Positions 5,911-15,630 are shown, counted from the first letter of the stretch. The stretch: 25,264 nucleotides of DNA from an uncultured Lachnospiraceae bacterium (GCA_910579495.1 CAJTVD010000058.1:1-25264); one strand, 5' to 3'. Numbers and translations: made by a program. Notes: a model not told the origin generated them from the sequence alone.

Positions 5911-8820
5911 ATGAAATTTCACAAGTTAAGCCTGCCGCTGCGCCGGGCAGTTGCCGGGTTCATGGCAGGGGCCATGGTTTTTGGGCTGTCTGCCTGCCAG
6001 AAGCCCCAGGAAACCACAGCGCCAAATACGCAGACCCAGCCCCAGGAAACCAATGAGGGCGATTTGGAGGAAACGGAAGAGCCGGAAAATGACTCCGGAA
6101 CAAAGGAGCCTGCAGGCGGGGAGGAAGCCCCGGATTATCTGCCTACGGAAGAAAACGAAAATGAGCAGGTGGTCATGAATGGCCAGCCGGAGTCTTCCTA
6201 CTGGTTCCCCCAGCAGCTTCTTGACTGGGATGCGAAGGAGGACCCGGACCTTGCCTACAATATCAGCACGGTTCCCCTTGCCCAGCGGGCGGACCGGGAA
6301 AAGCTCCAGACGGTGAACAGCACCCAGAATAAGGAGACCCAGGTAATGGCCATTTCCATTATGAACAGCAGCACCAGCGGAAATGCGCCTCACGGGCTGA
6401 ACAAACTAAAGAGCAATACCTTTGGTTACCTCCAGTATGTAGACCTGCTGGTATACTGGGGCGGTTCCTCAGGGGAGGGGCTGATCGTGGCGCCCAGCCC
6501 GGATGTGACGGACATGGCTCACAAAAACGGCGTAAAAGTCATTGGGACCTGCTTTTTCCCACAGGCTGCCCACGGGGGGAAACTGGAATGGCTGGATACC
6601 TTCCTGCAGAAGGAAGAAGACGGCTCCTTCCCCATAGCGGCAAAGCTGGCGGAGGTTGCGGATACCTATGGCTTTGACGGATGGTTCATTAACCAGGAAA
6701 CTGAAGGGGACGATACCGGAAAGCTTACGGAAGGCCATGCGGGCCTGATGCAGGAATTTATCAAGTACTTTAAGGAAACCTACCCGGAACTGGAATTGGT
6801 ATACTATGATTCCATGACGGAATCAGGGGAGATGGACTGGCAGAATGCCCTCACGGAAAAGAATGCTGCCTATATGGTGGACGGGGAGGGAAATGCCCTT
6901 GCAGACCATATGTTCCTGAACTTCTGGTGGACCAACGACAGCCTGGCAGACCAGGAACTGCTGAAAAGCTCTGCGGAACTGGCAGAGGAGATCGGGGTGG
7001 ATCCTTACGATCTTTACGCAGGGATGGATGTCCAGTCCAACGGCTATATGACCCCGGAAAGATGGGATCTGTTTGAAAACCCGGAAGGGGGGACTTATAC
7101 TTCTTTAGGCCTTTACTGCCCAAGCTGGGCATGGCAGACAGCCGGGGATCCTGTGGAGATGGAAAAGAAAGAGAATACCATGTGGGTGAACGGAAAAGGG
7201 GATCCCTCGGCGGAAGTAGAATATTCGGATCCTACAGCGTGGAGGGGAATATCCAGGTATGTGGTGGAGCGGACGCCTCTTACCTCCCTGCCCTTTACTA
7301 CCAACTTTAATGTTGGTAACGGCTACAACTTCTTTATCAAAGGGGAAAAGGCATCAGCAATGGACTGGAACAACAGAAGCCTTGCAGATGTGCTCCCCAC
7401 CTACCGTTGGATCATGGAGAATGAAGGCGCCAACAGCCTGGCACCCAGTTTTTATATGGCGGATGCCTATTATGGCGGCAGCAGCCTGCGGCTGTTTGGG
7501 AAGATAGATGGGGGCGCTGCCACTAAAATCAAACTTTACAGCGCTATGCTCCCGATCACAGAGGGAACGGCCTTTACCACCACCGTTAAGGCTTCCCAGC
7601 CTACTGCCCTTACCCTCATTTTGACGCTGGAGGACGGCACGGAGCTTACCCTGGAAGGGGATGCAAAGGCAGGGGCGGACTGGACCACTATCAGCTATGA
7701 CATTTCAGAGGCAGCAGGAGAGACAGTGACAGCTATTTCCTATAGCATTGTTTCCGATACGGCGGACGATGTCTATGAACTGCTCTTTGGAAATCTGTCC
7801 ATCGGGGATATGGGAGCTTCGCCTGTGAGCACGGTCTCCAATGTAAAGGTAGAGGGAAGCGAGTTTGACGAGGACGCCCTGCTGGCAGGGGTAAGGCTTT
7901 CCTGGAGTGTGGATACACCGGCGGATTATTACCAGGTGTTCCGCATCAACCAGGACGGGACCAAATCCCTGTTGGGTGCCTGCAATAACACTTGCTTCTA
8001 TATCAATACGCTGCCCAGGACAGACGATACCAATAAATCCAACTTCCAGGTAGTGCCGGTGAATAAGGCACTGGTAGAAGGGACCGCCGGGGAGGTTACC
8101 ATGGACTGGCCCAACAACAGCCTGCCCAAAGCGGACTTCACCGCAGACAGGACGTTAGTAGCCCCGGGCATGGCAGTGAAGTTTGAGAGCCTGGCATCCC
8201 AGAACACCACAGAGGTGGAATGGGCCTTTGAAGGCGGGGAACCGGCTGCCAGCACAGACACTGCCCCCAGCGTGGCTTATGCCCAGGCAGGGGTCTATGG
8301 GGTGACTATGAAAGCGAAGAACGCCGAAGGGGAAGCGGAAAAGGCCGTGGAAGGATATATCGTGGTAACTGAAGGCGCAGGGGAAGAGCTGGCCCTCTTA
8401 TCCCAGAATATGCCCACAGAGGCGACAGCCTTTGTCAATGCCAACGAAGCGCCGGAATTTGCGGTGGACGGTGATGTGGCCAAGAAGTGGTGTGCAACAG
8501 GTACCCCTCCCCATGAGATCACCATTGATCTGGGCGGCATGAAGACCATAAGCGGTGTTAACATCTCCCATGCCCAGGCAGGGGGAGAGTCCCCGGATAT
8601 GAACACCAAGAGCTATGTGATCCTGGTAAGCGAGGACGGGACAGAGTTCACAGAGGTAAAAAGCGTTACAAGGAATACGCTGGATGTGACAAAGGATACC
8701 TTTGCCCCCACAGCGGCAAGGTATGTGAAAGTATCCATTGTAAAACCCACCCAGGGATCGGACACAGCGGCCCGTATTTATGAGATCGAAGTTTACGGCA
8801 TGGATGGTGTGGAGGAATAA
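5911..8820 (+). CDS. secreted GH85 endo-beta-N-acetylglucosaminidase, lipoprotein
   Basis: 969 residues. A lipoprotein signal peptide ends in the lipobox GLSAC with C29 as lipidated residue, followed by an acidic, low-complexity stalk to about residue 90. The GH85 catalytic barrel follows: SYWFPQQLLDWD near its start, then YVDLLVYWGGSSGEG, and the active-site strand YGFDGWFINQETEGDD, in which N261 and E263 match the Asn/Glu pair that stabilises the oxazoline and donates the proton. GH85 enzymes cut the GlcNAc-GlcNAc core of high-mannose and hybrid N-glycans. After the barrel come a beta-sandwich (about 480-640), a fibronectin-like segment (about 644-730), a PKD-like domain (about 741-822) and an F5/8-type-C (discoidin, CBM32-like) domain (about 829-965) that likely binds glycan. 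The enzyme would sit on the outer membrane face. It heads the locus that also carries the mannosidase and the importer. Confidence 0.93.
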   Translation: MKFHKLSLPLRRAVAGFMAGAMVFGLSACQKPQETTAPNTQTQPQETNEGDLEETEEPENDSGTKEPAGGEEAPDYLPTEENENEQVVMNGQPESSYWFPQQLLDWDAKEDPDLAYNISTVPLAQRADREKLQTVNSTQNKETQVMAISIMNSSTSGNAPHGLNKLKSNTFGYLQYVDLLVYWGGSSGEGLIVAPSPDVTDMAHKNGVKVIGTCFFPQAAHGGKLEWLDTFLQKEEDGSFPIAAKLAEVADTYGFDGWFINQETEGDDTGKLTEGHAGLMQEFIKYFKETYPELELVYYDSMTESGEMDWQNALTEKNAAYMVDGEGNALADHMFLNFWWTNDSLADQELLKSSAELAEEIGVDPYDLYAGMDVQSNGYMTPERWDLFENPEGGTYTSLGLYCPSWAWQTAGDPVEMEKKENTMWVNGKGDPSAEVEYSDPTAWRGISRYVVERTPLTSLPFTTNFNVGNGYNFFIKGEKASAMDWNNRSLADVLPTYRWIMENEGANSLAPSFYMADAYYGGSSLRLFGKIDGGAATKIKLYSAMLPITEGTAFTTTVKASQPTALTLILTLEDGTELTLEGDAKAGADWTTISYDISEAAGETVTAISYSIVSDTADDVYELLFGNLSIGDMGASPVSTVSNVKVEGSEFDEDALLAGVRLSWSVDTPADYYQVFRINQDGTKSLLGACNNTCFYINTLPRTDDTNKSNFQVVPVNKALVEGTAGEVTMDWPNNSLPKADFTADRTLVAPGMAVKFESLASQNTTEVEWAFEGGEPAASTDTAPSVAYAQAGVYGVTMKAKNAEGEAEKAVEGYIVVTEGAGEELALLSQNMPTEATAFVNANEAPEFAVDGDVAKKWCATGTPPHEITIDLGGMKTISGVNISHAQAGGESPDMNTKSYVILVSEDGTEFTEVKSVTRNTLDVTKDTFAPTAARYVKVSIVKPTQGSDTAARIYEIEVYGMDGVEE

Positions 8821-9030
8821 TTTAGCCCTTAAAAATAGAAATTTAATAGTTGTCCCTTTGGGTGAAATATTATAGGATAAAAGAGCAGGGGGCAGGTGTT
8901 AAACCGGCAGCCGCCTGGGAAGAGCCCAGGCGGCTGCGTTGCCTGAATGCAATAATAAAAAGCGTAACAGTCCTGGCAGGCAGTGTATAAGCAAATAGGG
9001 CACAAATACAGGACTGGGACAGGAGGGACA
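8821..9030 (+). promoter_or_regulatory. GH85-GH38 spacer with a very stable hairpin
   Basis: The spacer holds a perfect 13-bp stem: GCAGCCGCCTGGG (8907-8919) pairs with CCCAGGCGGCTGC (8925-8937) around a 5-base loop. On neither strand is it followed by a T-run, so it is not a normal terminator. It could be an mRNA-stabilising or processing structure that lets GH85 be made at a different level from the genes behind it, or a weak terminator needing helper factors. The AT-rich piece before it (AAATATTATAGGATAAAAG, about 8864-8882) could hold a secondary promoter. A ribosome binding site AGGAGG lies at 9021-9026. Confidence 0.5.
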
Positions 9031-12000
9031 ATGTTTTTAACATTTAAGAAGCTGGAAAGCAGGGTGGAGGAACTGGAGGAATACCGTTACAGGGAAGGGC
9101 AGGCCATAGAGCGTTTTCTGGTGTGTGAGGATACCCAGCACAAGACAGCTCCCCAGGTGCCGGTATCCTTTGAAAACTGGGAGGAAATGCACCTGGGAGA
9201 TATTTGGAGGGGGAGAGACCGGTATCTCTGGCTCCATCTGGAAGCGGAGCTGCCCCAGGAGATGCCCGGAAGAAAGGTCCTGGGCGTGTTTGACTTTGGT
9301 AAAAACGGGGATGGGAACAATTCCGGCTTTGAAGCCATGCTTTATCTGGACGGGAAGCCTTACCAGGGGGTAGACCGCAACCACAGGGAAGTTTTTTTTA
9401 CAGGCCGGGAGGGCGGGGGTACAATAGGCCTTACTTTCCGTCTCTGGTCCGGGCTGGAAGGCGGTGGGAAGCCCCAGGAGATGGAGCATAAGCTGAAAAA
9501 GGCATGGATTGGATGGCTGGACGATAAAACTGACGACCTGTATTTTATGGCGGACGTCCTGCTAAAGACCATAGCCCAGTTGGATGAAAACGATCCCACA
9601 CGCCACGGGCTTTTGGCAAATCTTGACCGGGCAATGCACTGTATTGACTGGTCAGAGCCGGGAAGCGAGGAATTTTACCGGACAGTGGCCCAGGCAGATG
9701 ATTTACTCAATGAGAAGATAGACAAAATGGGGAAGCACTCTGACATTCATGTGTATGCGGTGGGCCATACCCATATTGACACGGCCTGGCTGTGGCGGTT
9801 AAAGCATACCAGGGAAAAATGCTCCCGCTCCTTCTCCACGGTGATGCGGCTGATGGAACTGTTCCCGGAATATCTTTTCCTACAGACCCAGCCCCAGCTT
9901 TACGCTTTCATTAAGGAAGATTTCCCTGAGCTGTATGAGGAGATCAAAGAGCGTGTAGCCCAGGGACGGTGGGAAGCGGACGGCGCCATGTGGGTGGAAG
10001 CGGACTGTAACCTTACCAGCGGGGAATCCCTGGCACGCCAGATTCTCATAGGAAGCCAGTTCATCAAGGAAGAATTTGGCAGGGACGTACATTTCCTCTG
10101 GCTGCCGGATGTGTTTGGCTATTCCTGGGCATTGCCCCAGATTTTGCGTAAATCCGGTATTGATATGTTTATGACCACCAAGATCAGCTGGAACCAGTAT
10201 AACCGGATGCCCCATGACACCTTTTACTGGAAGGGAATTGACGGGAGCTGCGTGCTCACCCATTTTATCACCACCCCCACAGTGGACAGCCAGCCGGGAA
10301 GCTGGTTTTACACCTACAACGGGGAGCTGATCCCCAAAACCGTTAAGGGCGTATGGGATACCTATACAGAAAAAGATATGAACCAGGACCTGCTGATCTC
10401 CTATGGTTTTGGGGACGGGGGCGGCGGCGTCACCAGGGATATGCTGGAACGGCGCAGGAGGATTGACAAGGTTCCCGGTATGCCCCACCTGAAAACCTCC
10501 ACTGCAGGGGCGTATTTTGAGAAGCTGAAGGAAAATGTGGAAAATACGGACAGCTATGTGAATACCTGGGATGGGGAGCTGTACCTGGAATACCACCGGG
10601 GGACCTATACCAGCCATGGGTATATTAAGCGCATGAACCGGAAGATGGAGTATCTCTACCGCAGGGCGGAATGGTTTGCCGTGATGAAGGCACTGGCAAT
10701 GGGGGGAGATTTAAAGGAGGCCCGGCAGGAAAGGCTCACGGAAGGATGGAAGCTGCTGCTCACAAACCAGTTCCATGATATCATCCCAGGCTCATCCATT
10801 TTTGAGGTTTACCAGGACTGCCAAAAGGACTATGCCCTGATAGAAGAAATCGGGAAAGAAGTGGAAGCAGATTTCCTTTCCTGTGCAGAAAAAAAGGAGC
10901 AGGTATACACTGTAATTAACGACAGCGGCTTTGCCATGGACGGCATGGTGCTTTTGCCGGAAAAAGAGGGAACCTGCGCCCGGCTGGGGGATGGAAGGGC
11001 TCTTCCGGTACAGAGGACGGCCCAGGGGCTGCTGGCGATGGTAGAGGCTGTACCGCCTATGGGGTGGGTACAGGTAACGGTGGGCAAAGAGCAGGGAGAG
11101 GCCTGTGAAAATGTGCTCAGGGCTGATAAACGCAGCTTTGAGACACCCTATTATCTTCTTGAACTGAACGATTACGGGCAGATTACCCGCCTTTATGACC
11201 GGGAGGCTGGCCGGGAAGTGCTCCCTCCCGGGCAGAGGGCAAATGTGCTCCAGGTTTTTGAGGATAAGCCCCTTAACAATGACGCCTGGGACATTGATAT
11301 TTTTTACCAGCAGAAAATGAGGGAGATCACGGAACTGACAGCTTTTGAGGTTACAGAGCATGGCCCCCTGCGGCTTACCATACACATGGAGTGGGGCTAC
11401 AGGCATTCAAAGATCAGCCAGGACATGGTTTTATATGGGAAGGACAGAAGGATTGATTTTGTGACCCAAATGGAATGCCATGAGACCCACCAGCTTTTCA
11501 AGGCGGCCTTCCCTGTGGACATCCGCACCACCTATGGGACCTTTGATGTCCAGTATGGCAATGTGCGCCGCCCCAACCATTGGAACACAAGCTGGGACCA
11601 GGCAAAATTTGAAACTGTTGCCCACCGCTTTGCGGACCTTTCCGAGTATGGCTATGGGGTCAGCCTTTTAAATGACTGTAAGTATGGCCATGATGTGAAG
11701 GATAATGTACTGCGGATCACCCTCCTTAAGACAGCCACAAGCCCTGACCACAGCCAGGACCAGGGGGAACATTTCTTTACTTATTCCCTCCTGCCCCATA
11801 AAGGTGATTTTATACAGGGACGGACAGTGCAGGCGGCATGTGCCCTGAACCAGCCTATGGGCGTGGTAAGCGGCAAGATGGCCCTTCCTTTTGAAAGCTT
11901 CCTTTCCTTTGACAGGGAGTGCGTGGAGGTGGACGCGGTGAAGAAGACCCAGGACGGCAGGTTTGTTGCCGTGAGATTCCATGACTTTACCGGAGGGACC

Positions 12001-12150
12001 AATTCCCTTGGGGTCAAAACGGGATTTTCCTGGAAACGGTACTGCCAGGGCGACCTGCGGGAACGCCCGGTGTCAGAGTGGAGGCAGAAGGAGGATATTG
12101 TACTTAAGGTAAAGCCTTATGAAATCATAACCCTGCTTTTCGAACTATAG
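9031..12150 (+). CDS. GH38 alpha-mannosidase, cytoplasmic
   Basis: 1039 residues, typical of bacterial and vacuolar/cytosolic class II alpha-mannosidases. No signal peptide or membrane segment is visible, so it acts in the cytoplasm. The N-terminal beta domain (about 1-230) is followed by the catalytic domain with GHTHIDTAWLWRL: H248 and D250 should be zinc ligands. D360 in WLPDVFGYSW is the expected catalytic nucleophile and H582 in NQFHDIIPGSS the last zinc ligand. The C-terminal beta-sandwich region (about 690-1039) is complete. The ATG at 9031 has AGGAGG 4 bases upstream; a frame extension to 8983 lacks support. GH38 enzymes release alpha-mannose from oligomannose chains, so this one would degrade imported N-glycans freed by GH85. 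The kinase gene begins 21 bases after its stop, suggesting one operon. Confidence 0.93.
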   Translation: MFLTFKKLESRVEELEEYRYREGQAIERFLVCEDTQHKTAPQVPVSFENWEEMHLGDIWRGRDRYLWLHLEAELPQEMPGRKVLGVFDFGKNGDGNNSGFEAMLYLDGKPYQGVDRNHREVFFTGREGGGTIGLTFRLWSGLEGGGKPQEMEHKLKKAWIGWLDDKTDDLYFMADVLLKTIAQLDENDPTRHGLLANLDRAMHCIDWSEPGSEEFYRTVAQADDLLNEKIDKMGKHSDIHVYAVGHTHIDTAWLWRLKHTREKCSRSFSTVMRLMELFPEYLFLQTQPQLYAFIKEDFPELYEEIKERVAQGRWEADGAMWVEADCNLTSGESLARQILIGSQFIKEEFGRDVHFLWLPDVFGYSWALPQILRKSGIDMFMTTKISWNQYNRMPHDTFYWKGIDGSCVLTHFITTPTVDSQPGSWFYTYNGELIPKTVKGVWDTYTEKDMNQDLLISYGFGDGGGGVTRDMLERRRRIDKVPGMPHLKTSTAGAYFEKLKENVENTDSYVNTWDGELYLEYHRGTYTSHGYIKRMNRKMEYLYRRAEWFAVMKALAMGGDLKEARQERLTEGWKLLLTNQFHDIIPGSSIFEVYQDCQKDYALIEEIGKEVEADFLSCAEKKEQVYTVINDSGFAMDGMVLLPEKEGTCARLGDGRALPVQRTAQGLLAMVEAVPPMGWVQVTVGKEQGEACENVLRADKRSFETPYYLLELNDYGQITRLYDREAGREVLPPGQRANVLQVFEDKPLNNDAWDIDIFYQQKMREITELTAFEVTEHGPLRLTIHMEWGYRHSKISQDMVLYGKDRRIDFVTQMECHETHQLFKAAFPVDIRTTYGTFDVQYGNVRRPNHWNTSWDQAKFETVAHRFADLSEYGYGVSLLNDCKYGHDVKDNVLRITLLKTATSPDHSQDQGEHFFTYSLLPHKGDFIQGRTVQAACALNQPMGVVSGKMALPFESFLSFDRECVEVDAVKKTQDGRFVAVRFHDFTGGTNSLGVKTGFSWKRYCQGDLRERPVSEWRQKEDIVLKVKPYEIITLLFEL

Positions 12151-12171
12151 TTTTTTCAAAGGGAGGCTGGC

Positions 12172-13881
12172 ATGAAAAGAGAATCCAGGCACTTATATCA
12201 GAAACTGCGGCTTTTTTATACGGTAATTTTAGTCTGCGTGGTTGGCCTTTTGGTGGTTTATTCCATTTCAGCCTCCCGGAGGCAGGAACAGGATAAGAAC
12301 CTGGAGTATATGCGCATGGCGGGTACGGAGGCCCGGAATTATATTTTGCAGTGCTCTGAAAATGCCAGCTATTTCCACGGGATTTTGTATAATTCTTACA
12401 ATGAACTGGAAGATTTACGGCATTACTTAACGGATGATGTGGATGAATATATGAAATTTCGCCTTGACAGCTACGGAAGCAGCGCTTCCGTAGCTTATTC
12501 CGGTATTGAGGGCTTTATTTCCTCCATGTTTGGCAGCTACAGCCAGCTAGAAACCATCCGCCTTTACAGCCTGGCCCAGGAGATCATGACTTATTACGAA
12601 GCTGACGGGACCAGGCGCAGGGAGAGGGTGTCCATGCAGCAGGCCCAGGAGGCGGGCAGGGAGGCGGTAAAAGGCGGGCGCAGGAAGGAAGCCTTGAGCT
12701 TCCGCAAGGATTTGCTTGACCCGGTCTCTTTAGCGCCCATTGGATGGGTGGAGCTGGGCTTTTCCGGCAGCAGGTTCCGGGAGATCGTGGCGCTGTACGA
12801 CAAAGCCCAGATGGTGGTCTGTAACAGCTACAATGAAGCGGTATTCCTATCAGAAGAGGAAATGGCATGGGATGGGGAGGCGGGCGCTTTGGATGAGGAA
12901 GATAGCCTTTATACCCGGGAGGAAGTGGCGGATGCTTACGGGATCGTGACAATCCTGCCAAAGAAAGATGCCGCCCATGGACCCCCCTGGAACATGCTTG
13001 TGATTCTGGCCCTTGGGGCACTGCTGATTGGGGTGGGGGAGATGGGGATTTCCCTGTATCTGGCGGAGATCATGAAAAGGCTGGGCACCATCGTGGAGGG
13101 GATGGAAAAGCTGAAAAAGGGGGATCTAAGCACAAGGATTTCCTTCCGGAAAAAGGGGGACGAGCTGGATATTATTGCGGATAATTTTAATTTGATGTGC
13201 CAGGACCTTAACCTGTATATCCAAAAAAGTTATCTGGCGGAGATTGAGCAGAAGAATGCGGAGATGGAGGCGCTGCAAAGCCAGATCAATCCCCATTTTT
13301 TATACAACACACTGGAAGCCATACGGATGAAGGCAATCTGTAATGGGGACAGGGAGGTGGGCAGGATGCTTTACAGCATGGCAGCACTGTTCCAGAGCCA
13401 GCTAAAGGAGGCGGACGTAATCACACTGGCACAGGAGCTCCATTATGCAAAGCGGTATATGGAACTGTTTGAATACCGTTATCTTGGGAAATTTAGCTGG
13501 AAGGTTAACTGTGGGGACAGGTTTTTGCAGGTACCTATTATAAAATTTGTGATCCAGCCGGTGCTTGAAAACTATTTTGAGCATGGCATCCGGCTGGAAG
13601 CAAAGGACAATGTGATCAGCCTGGCCGTAAAGGAGATGGGGAAGTTCCTCTTAATCCTGGTGGAAGACAACGGGCGGGGAATGGCACAGGGGGAGATGGA
13701 AGAGAAAAATACCGCCCTGCAGGCAGATGTGATGGATTTCCACAAATCCATGGGGCTTGGCAATGTAAACCGGCGGCTGAAAGCGGTGTATGGCCCGGAG
13801 TGCGGCGTTACCCTGGGGGAGGGCAGTATGGGCGGGCTTGCAGTAACCTTAAGGTTTTTGGCGGATAACAGTGAAAAGTAA
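12172..13881 (+). CDS. YesM-type sensor histidine kinase
   Basis: 569 residues. A transmembrane helix at about 13-33, an extracytoplasmic sensor of about 235 residues, and a second helix at about 273-296 give the usual sensor layout. A HAMP linker (about 297-350: EGMEKLKKGDLSTRISF) leads to the His_kinase (PF06580) domain with the phospho-acceptor H375 in QSQINPHFLYNTLEA. The ATPase domain has the N-box VIQPVLENYFEHG and G-box VEDNGRGM, with a second glycine motif SMGLGNVNRRL. Kinases of this class sit next to YesN/AraC-type regulators and control sugar uptake genes. GGGAGG lies 5 bases before the ATG. The gene lies 21 bases after GH38 and 26 bases before its partner regulator. The sensor domain probably detects N-glycan fragments or a binding protein (inference). 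The coding sequence contains a perfect 12-bp inverted repeat. Confidence 0.93.
   Translation: MKRESRHLYQKLRLFYTVILVCVVGLLVVYSISASRRQEQDKNLEYMRMAGTEARNYILQCSENASYFHGILYNSYNELEDLRHYLTDDVDEYMKFRLDSYGSSASVAYSGIEGFISSMFGSYSQLETIRLYSLAQEIMTYYEADGTRRRERVSMQQAQEAGREAVKGGRRKEALSFRKDLLDPVSLAPIGWVELGFSGSRFREIVALYDKAQMVVCNSYNEAVFLSEEEMAWDGEAGALDEEDSLYTREEVADAYGIVTILPKKDAAHGPPWNMLVILALGALLIGVGEMGISLYLAEIMKRLGTIVEGMEKLKKGDLSTRISFRKKGDELDIIADNFNLMCQDLNLYIQKSYLAEIEQKNAEMEALQSQINPHFLYNTLEAIRMKAICNGDREVGRMLYSMAALFQSQLKEADVITLAQELHYAKRYMELFEYRYLGKFSWKVNCGDRFLQVPIIKFVIQPVLENYFEHGIRLEAKDNVISLAVKEMGKFLLILVEDNGRGMAQGEMEEKNTALQADVMDFHKSMGLGNVNRRLKAVYGPECGVTLGEGSMGGLAVTLRFLADNSEK
12469..12495 (+). repeat. perfect inverted repeat inside the kinase gene
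   Basis: AGCTACGGAAGC (12469-12480) and GCTTCCGTAGCT (12484-12495) are exact reverse complements with a 3-base centre. It encodes the DSYGSSASVAYS part of the sensor domain. No U-run follows. It may be an RNA hairpin that tunes expression within the operon, or chance, since both arms fit ordinary codon use. Confidence 0.6.
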
Positions 13882-13907
13882 AAGGGGAATGAAATTGGAG
13901 GAGCATA

Positions 13908-15425
13908 ATGCGGAAAGTAATGTTAGTGGAGGATGAGGAATTTATCCTCCAGGGGCTTGAGAATATAATTGACTGGGAGGCACTGGGGCTTACCATTGTA
14001 CATAAGGCGCATAATGGGGTGGAAGCTTTGGAGATGCTGGAAAGGGAGAATGTGGAAATCATTGTAACCGATGTGCGGATGCCCCTGATGGACGGGCTGG
14101 AGCTTCTGGAAAATGTGCGCCACAGGGATGCAGCCATGCGTTTTATCATCCTCACAGGCTTTAGTGAATTTGAGTATGCCAGGTCAGCCCTGCGCCTGGA
14201 TGTGGAGGATTACATTTTAAAGCCTATTAATGAGCTGGAGCTGATCAAGGCACTGGAAAACTGCCTTGCAAAGCTGAAGCAGTCGGAGGAGGAAAAAACT
14301 TCCCAAATAGACCAGAAGGTAGAATTCTTGCAGTTCCTGGAAGGGGGGATGGAACAGGGGGAGAGACGCCGGTATTTGGCGGAAATAGAAGCGGGGCCGG
14401 AGTACGGGATTTTTTATGCTGCCATCATGAAGGTGGATATGGCCACCCTGGAAAAGAATAAGATCACTGATGTGATACGTTTTATCCTTCACAGGAAGGT
14501 GGACGGGGAGCTGAGGCTGCGCCACCTCTGGGGAGGGAATATTCTCTTGCTTTTTATCTGCCAGCAAAGGCTTCCCTCGCCCGGTGAGTGGTTTGCCAAC
14601 CTGCAGGACGGGATGGAGATTGAAACGGGGATATACAGTTTCCTGGCTGTTTCTGACTGCTTTACCGACCTGAAAAAGCTGCCGGAGGTGTACCGGAATA
14701 TTGAAAAACTGCAAAAGTACTTACTTATTGACGGTTACGGAAGCTGCGTGGACGAGATCAGCCTCCAAAACCGTACCAGTACGGACGTGGCCATTGACAA
14801 GGAGAAGTTTTCCAAGATGATCCTGCAAAAGGATGTGACTGGCGCCTCCGGTTACATGGAAGACCTTTTTGTCAATAACATGAAAAAGGACGCCTCTGTG
14901 GATGTGCTTTACCAGATTGCGGTGCGCATTGCCCTGATCCTCCAGGAGATACGGGCGGAGTATAACCTGACAGGGGAGGGCAGGCAGTTATCGGACATCA
15001 TTGGGGGCATCTGGCAGGCGGAGGATATTTTTTCCATTAAGGCCATGTTCCTGGCGGAAATAACAGACATCATCTCCTGGCTGAATATGGAAAACCTGCA
15101 GTACACGCCTGTAGTGCGGCAGATCATGGCGGAAGTAAAGAACAGCTACCAAAACGACATGAATTTAAAGACCCTTGCCTATAAATATCACATGAACACG
15201 TCTTATTTGGGGCAGATTTTCCAGAAGGAGGTGGGCTGCCCTTTTTCCCAATATTTGAACAATGTAAGGAACAGCGTGGCGAAAAAGCTGATTCTTACCA
15301 CCAACATGCGCATAAACGATATTGCCAGGGAAATCGGCTATTCGGACACCAGCTACTTTTACCGGAAATTCAAGCAGAGCTATGGCGTATCCCCGGCAGC
15401 TTTGCGGGATATGAAAAATTACTGA
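13908..15425 (+). CDS. YesN/AraC-type response regulator
   Basis: 505 residues. The receiver domain (about 1-120) has the acidic pocket VEDEE (E8, D9), the phospho-acceptor D55 in IIVTDVRMP, T83 and K105 in YILKPINE. A long middle region (about 130-390) without a recognised domain is typical for this family. The C-terminal AraC-type double helix-turn-helix (about 400-505) shows NLKTLAYKYHMNTSYLGQIF for the first unit and INDIAREIGYSDTSYFYRKF plus GVSPAALR for the second, the AraC signature. It should be phosphorylated by the kinase encoded just upstream and activate the transporter and probably the glycosidase genes. The start has GGAGGAG upstream with normal spacing. The gene is followed by a 205-base control region and the first binding protein, the most likely target. 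Confidence 0.94.
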   Translation: MRKVMLVEDEEFILQGLENIIDWEALGLTIVHKAHNGVEALEMLERENVEIIVTDVRMPLMDGLELLENVRHRDAAMRFIILTGFSEFEYARSALRLDVEDYILKPINELELIKALENCLAKLKQSEEEKTSQIDQKVEFLQFLEGGMEQGERRRYLAEIEAGPEYGIFYAAIMKVDMATLEKNKITDVIRFILHRKVDGELRLRHLWGGNILLLFICQQRLPSPGEWFANLQDGMEIETGIYSFLAVSDCFTDLKKLPEVYRNIEKLQKYLLIDGYGSCVDEISLQNRTSTDVAIDKEKFSKMILQKDVTGASGYMEDLFVNNMKKDASVDVLYQIAVRIALILQEIRAEYNLTGEGRQLSDIIGGIWQAEDIFSIKAMFLAEITDIISWLNMENLQYTPVVRQIMAEVKNSYQNDMNLKTLAYKYHMNTSYLGQIFQKEVGCPFSQYLNNVRNSVAKKLILTTNMRINDIAREIGYSDTSYFYRKFKQSYGVSPAALRDMKNY

Positions 15426-15630
15426 TTCCTGCGTGGCCTTCCCAGCCAGGGGACAGTATGTTGTATTGCACAAAAATTATAAAATTTTTCTATACAACTG
15501 TAAAAAGTTCATAAAACATATAAATTTTAAACTACAACGTAAGTACCCACTTTGTTAAAATATTAGTATCCATTAAGGCATTGGTAGTGATATTGCACAA
15601 AAAGAAGTTTTGGCATGCAGGGGTAAAAGG
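15426..15630 (+). promoter_or_regulatory. transporter promoter region with a 13-base direct repeat
   Basis: This AT-rich gap lies between the regulator and the first binding protein. TATTGCACAAAAA occurs at 15464-15476 and again at 15591-15603, 127 bases apart start to start. AraC-type regulators often bind direct repeats, so these may be operator elements, although the second copy is very close to the gene. No consensus -35/-10 pair is obvious, which again fits an activator-dependent promoter. A small stem TGGC/GCCA lies just after the regulator stop, too weak to call a terminator. Confidence 0.4.

Noticed and set aside
8907..8937. Reading the GH85-GH38 hairpin as a standard terminator
   Set aside because: Neither side is followed by a T-run, and the genes behind it seem to belong to the same functional unit.
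9880..10617. Minus-strand frame of 245 codons inside GH38
   Set aside because: It is opposite to a well-conserved catalytic domain, has no ribosome binding site and no recognisable motif.
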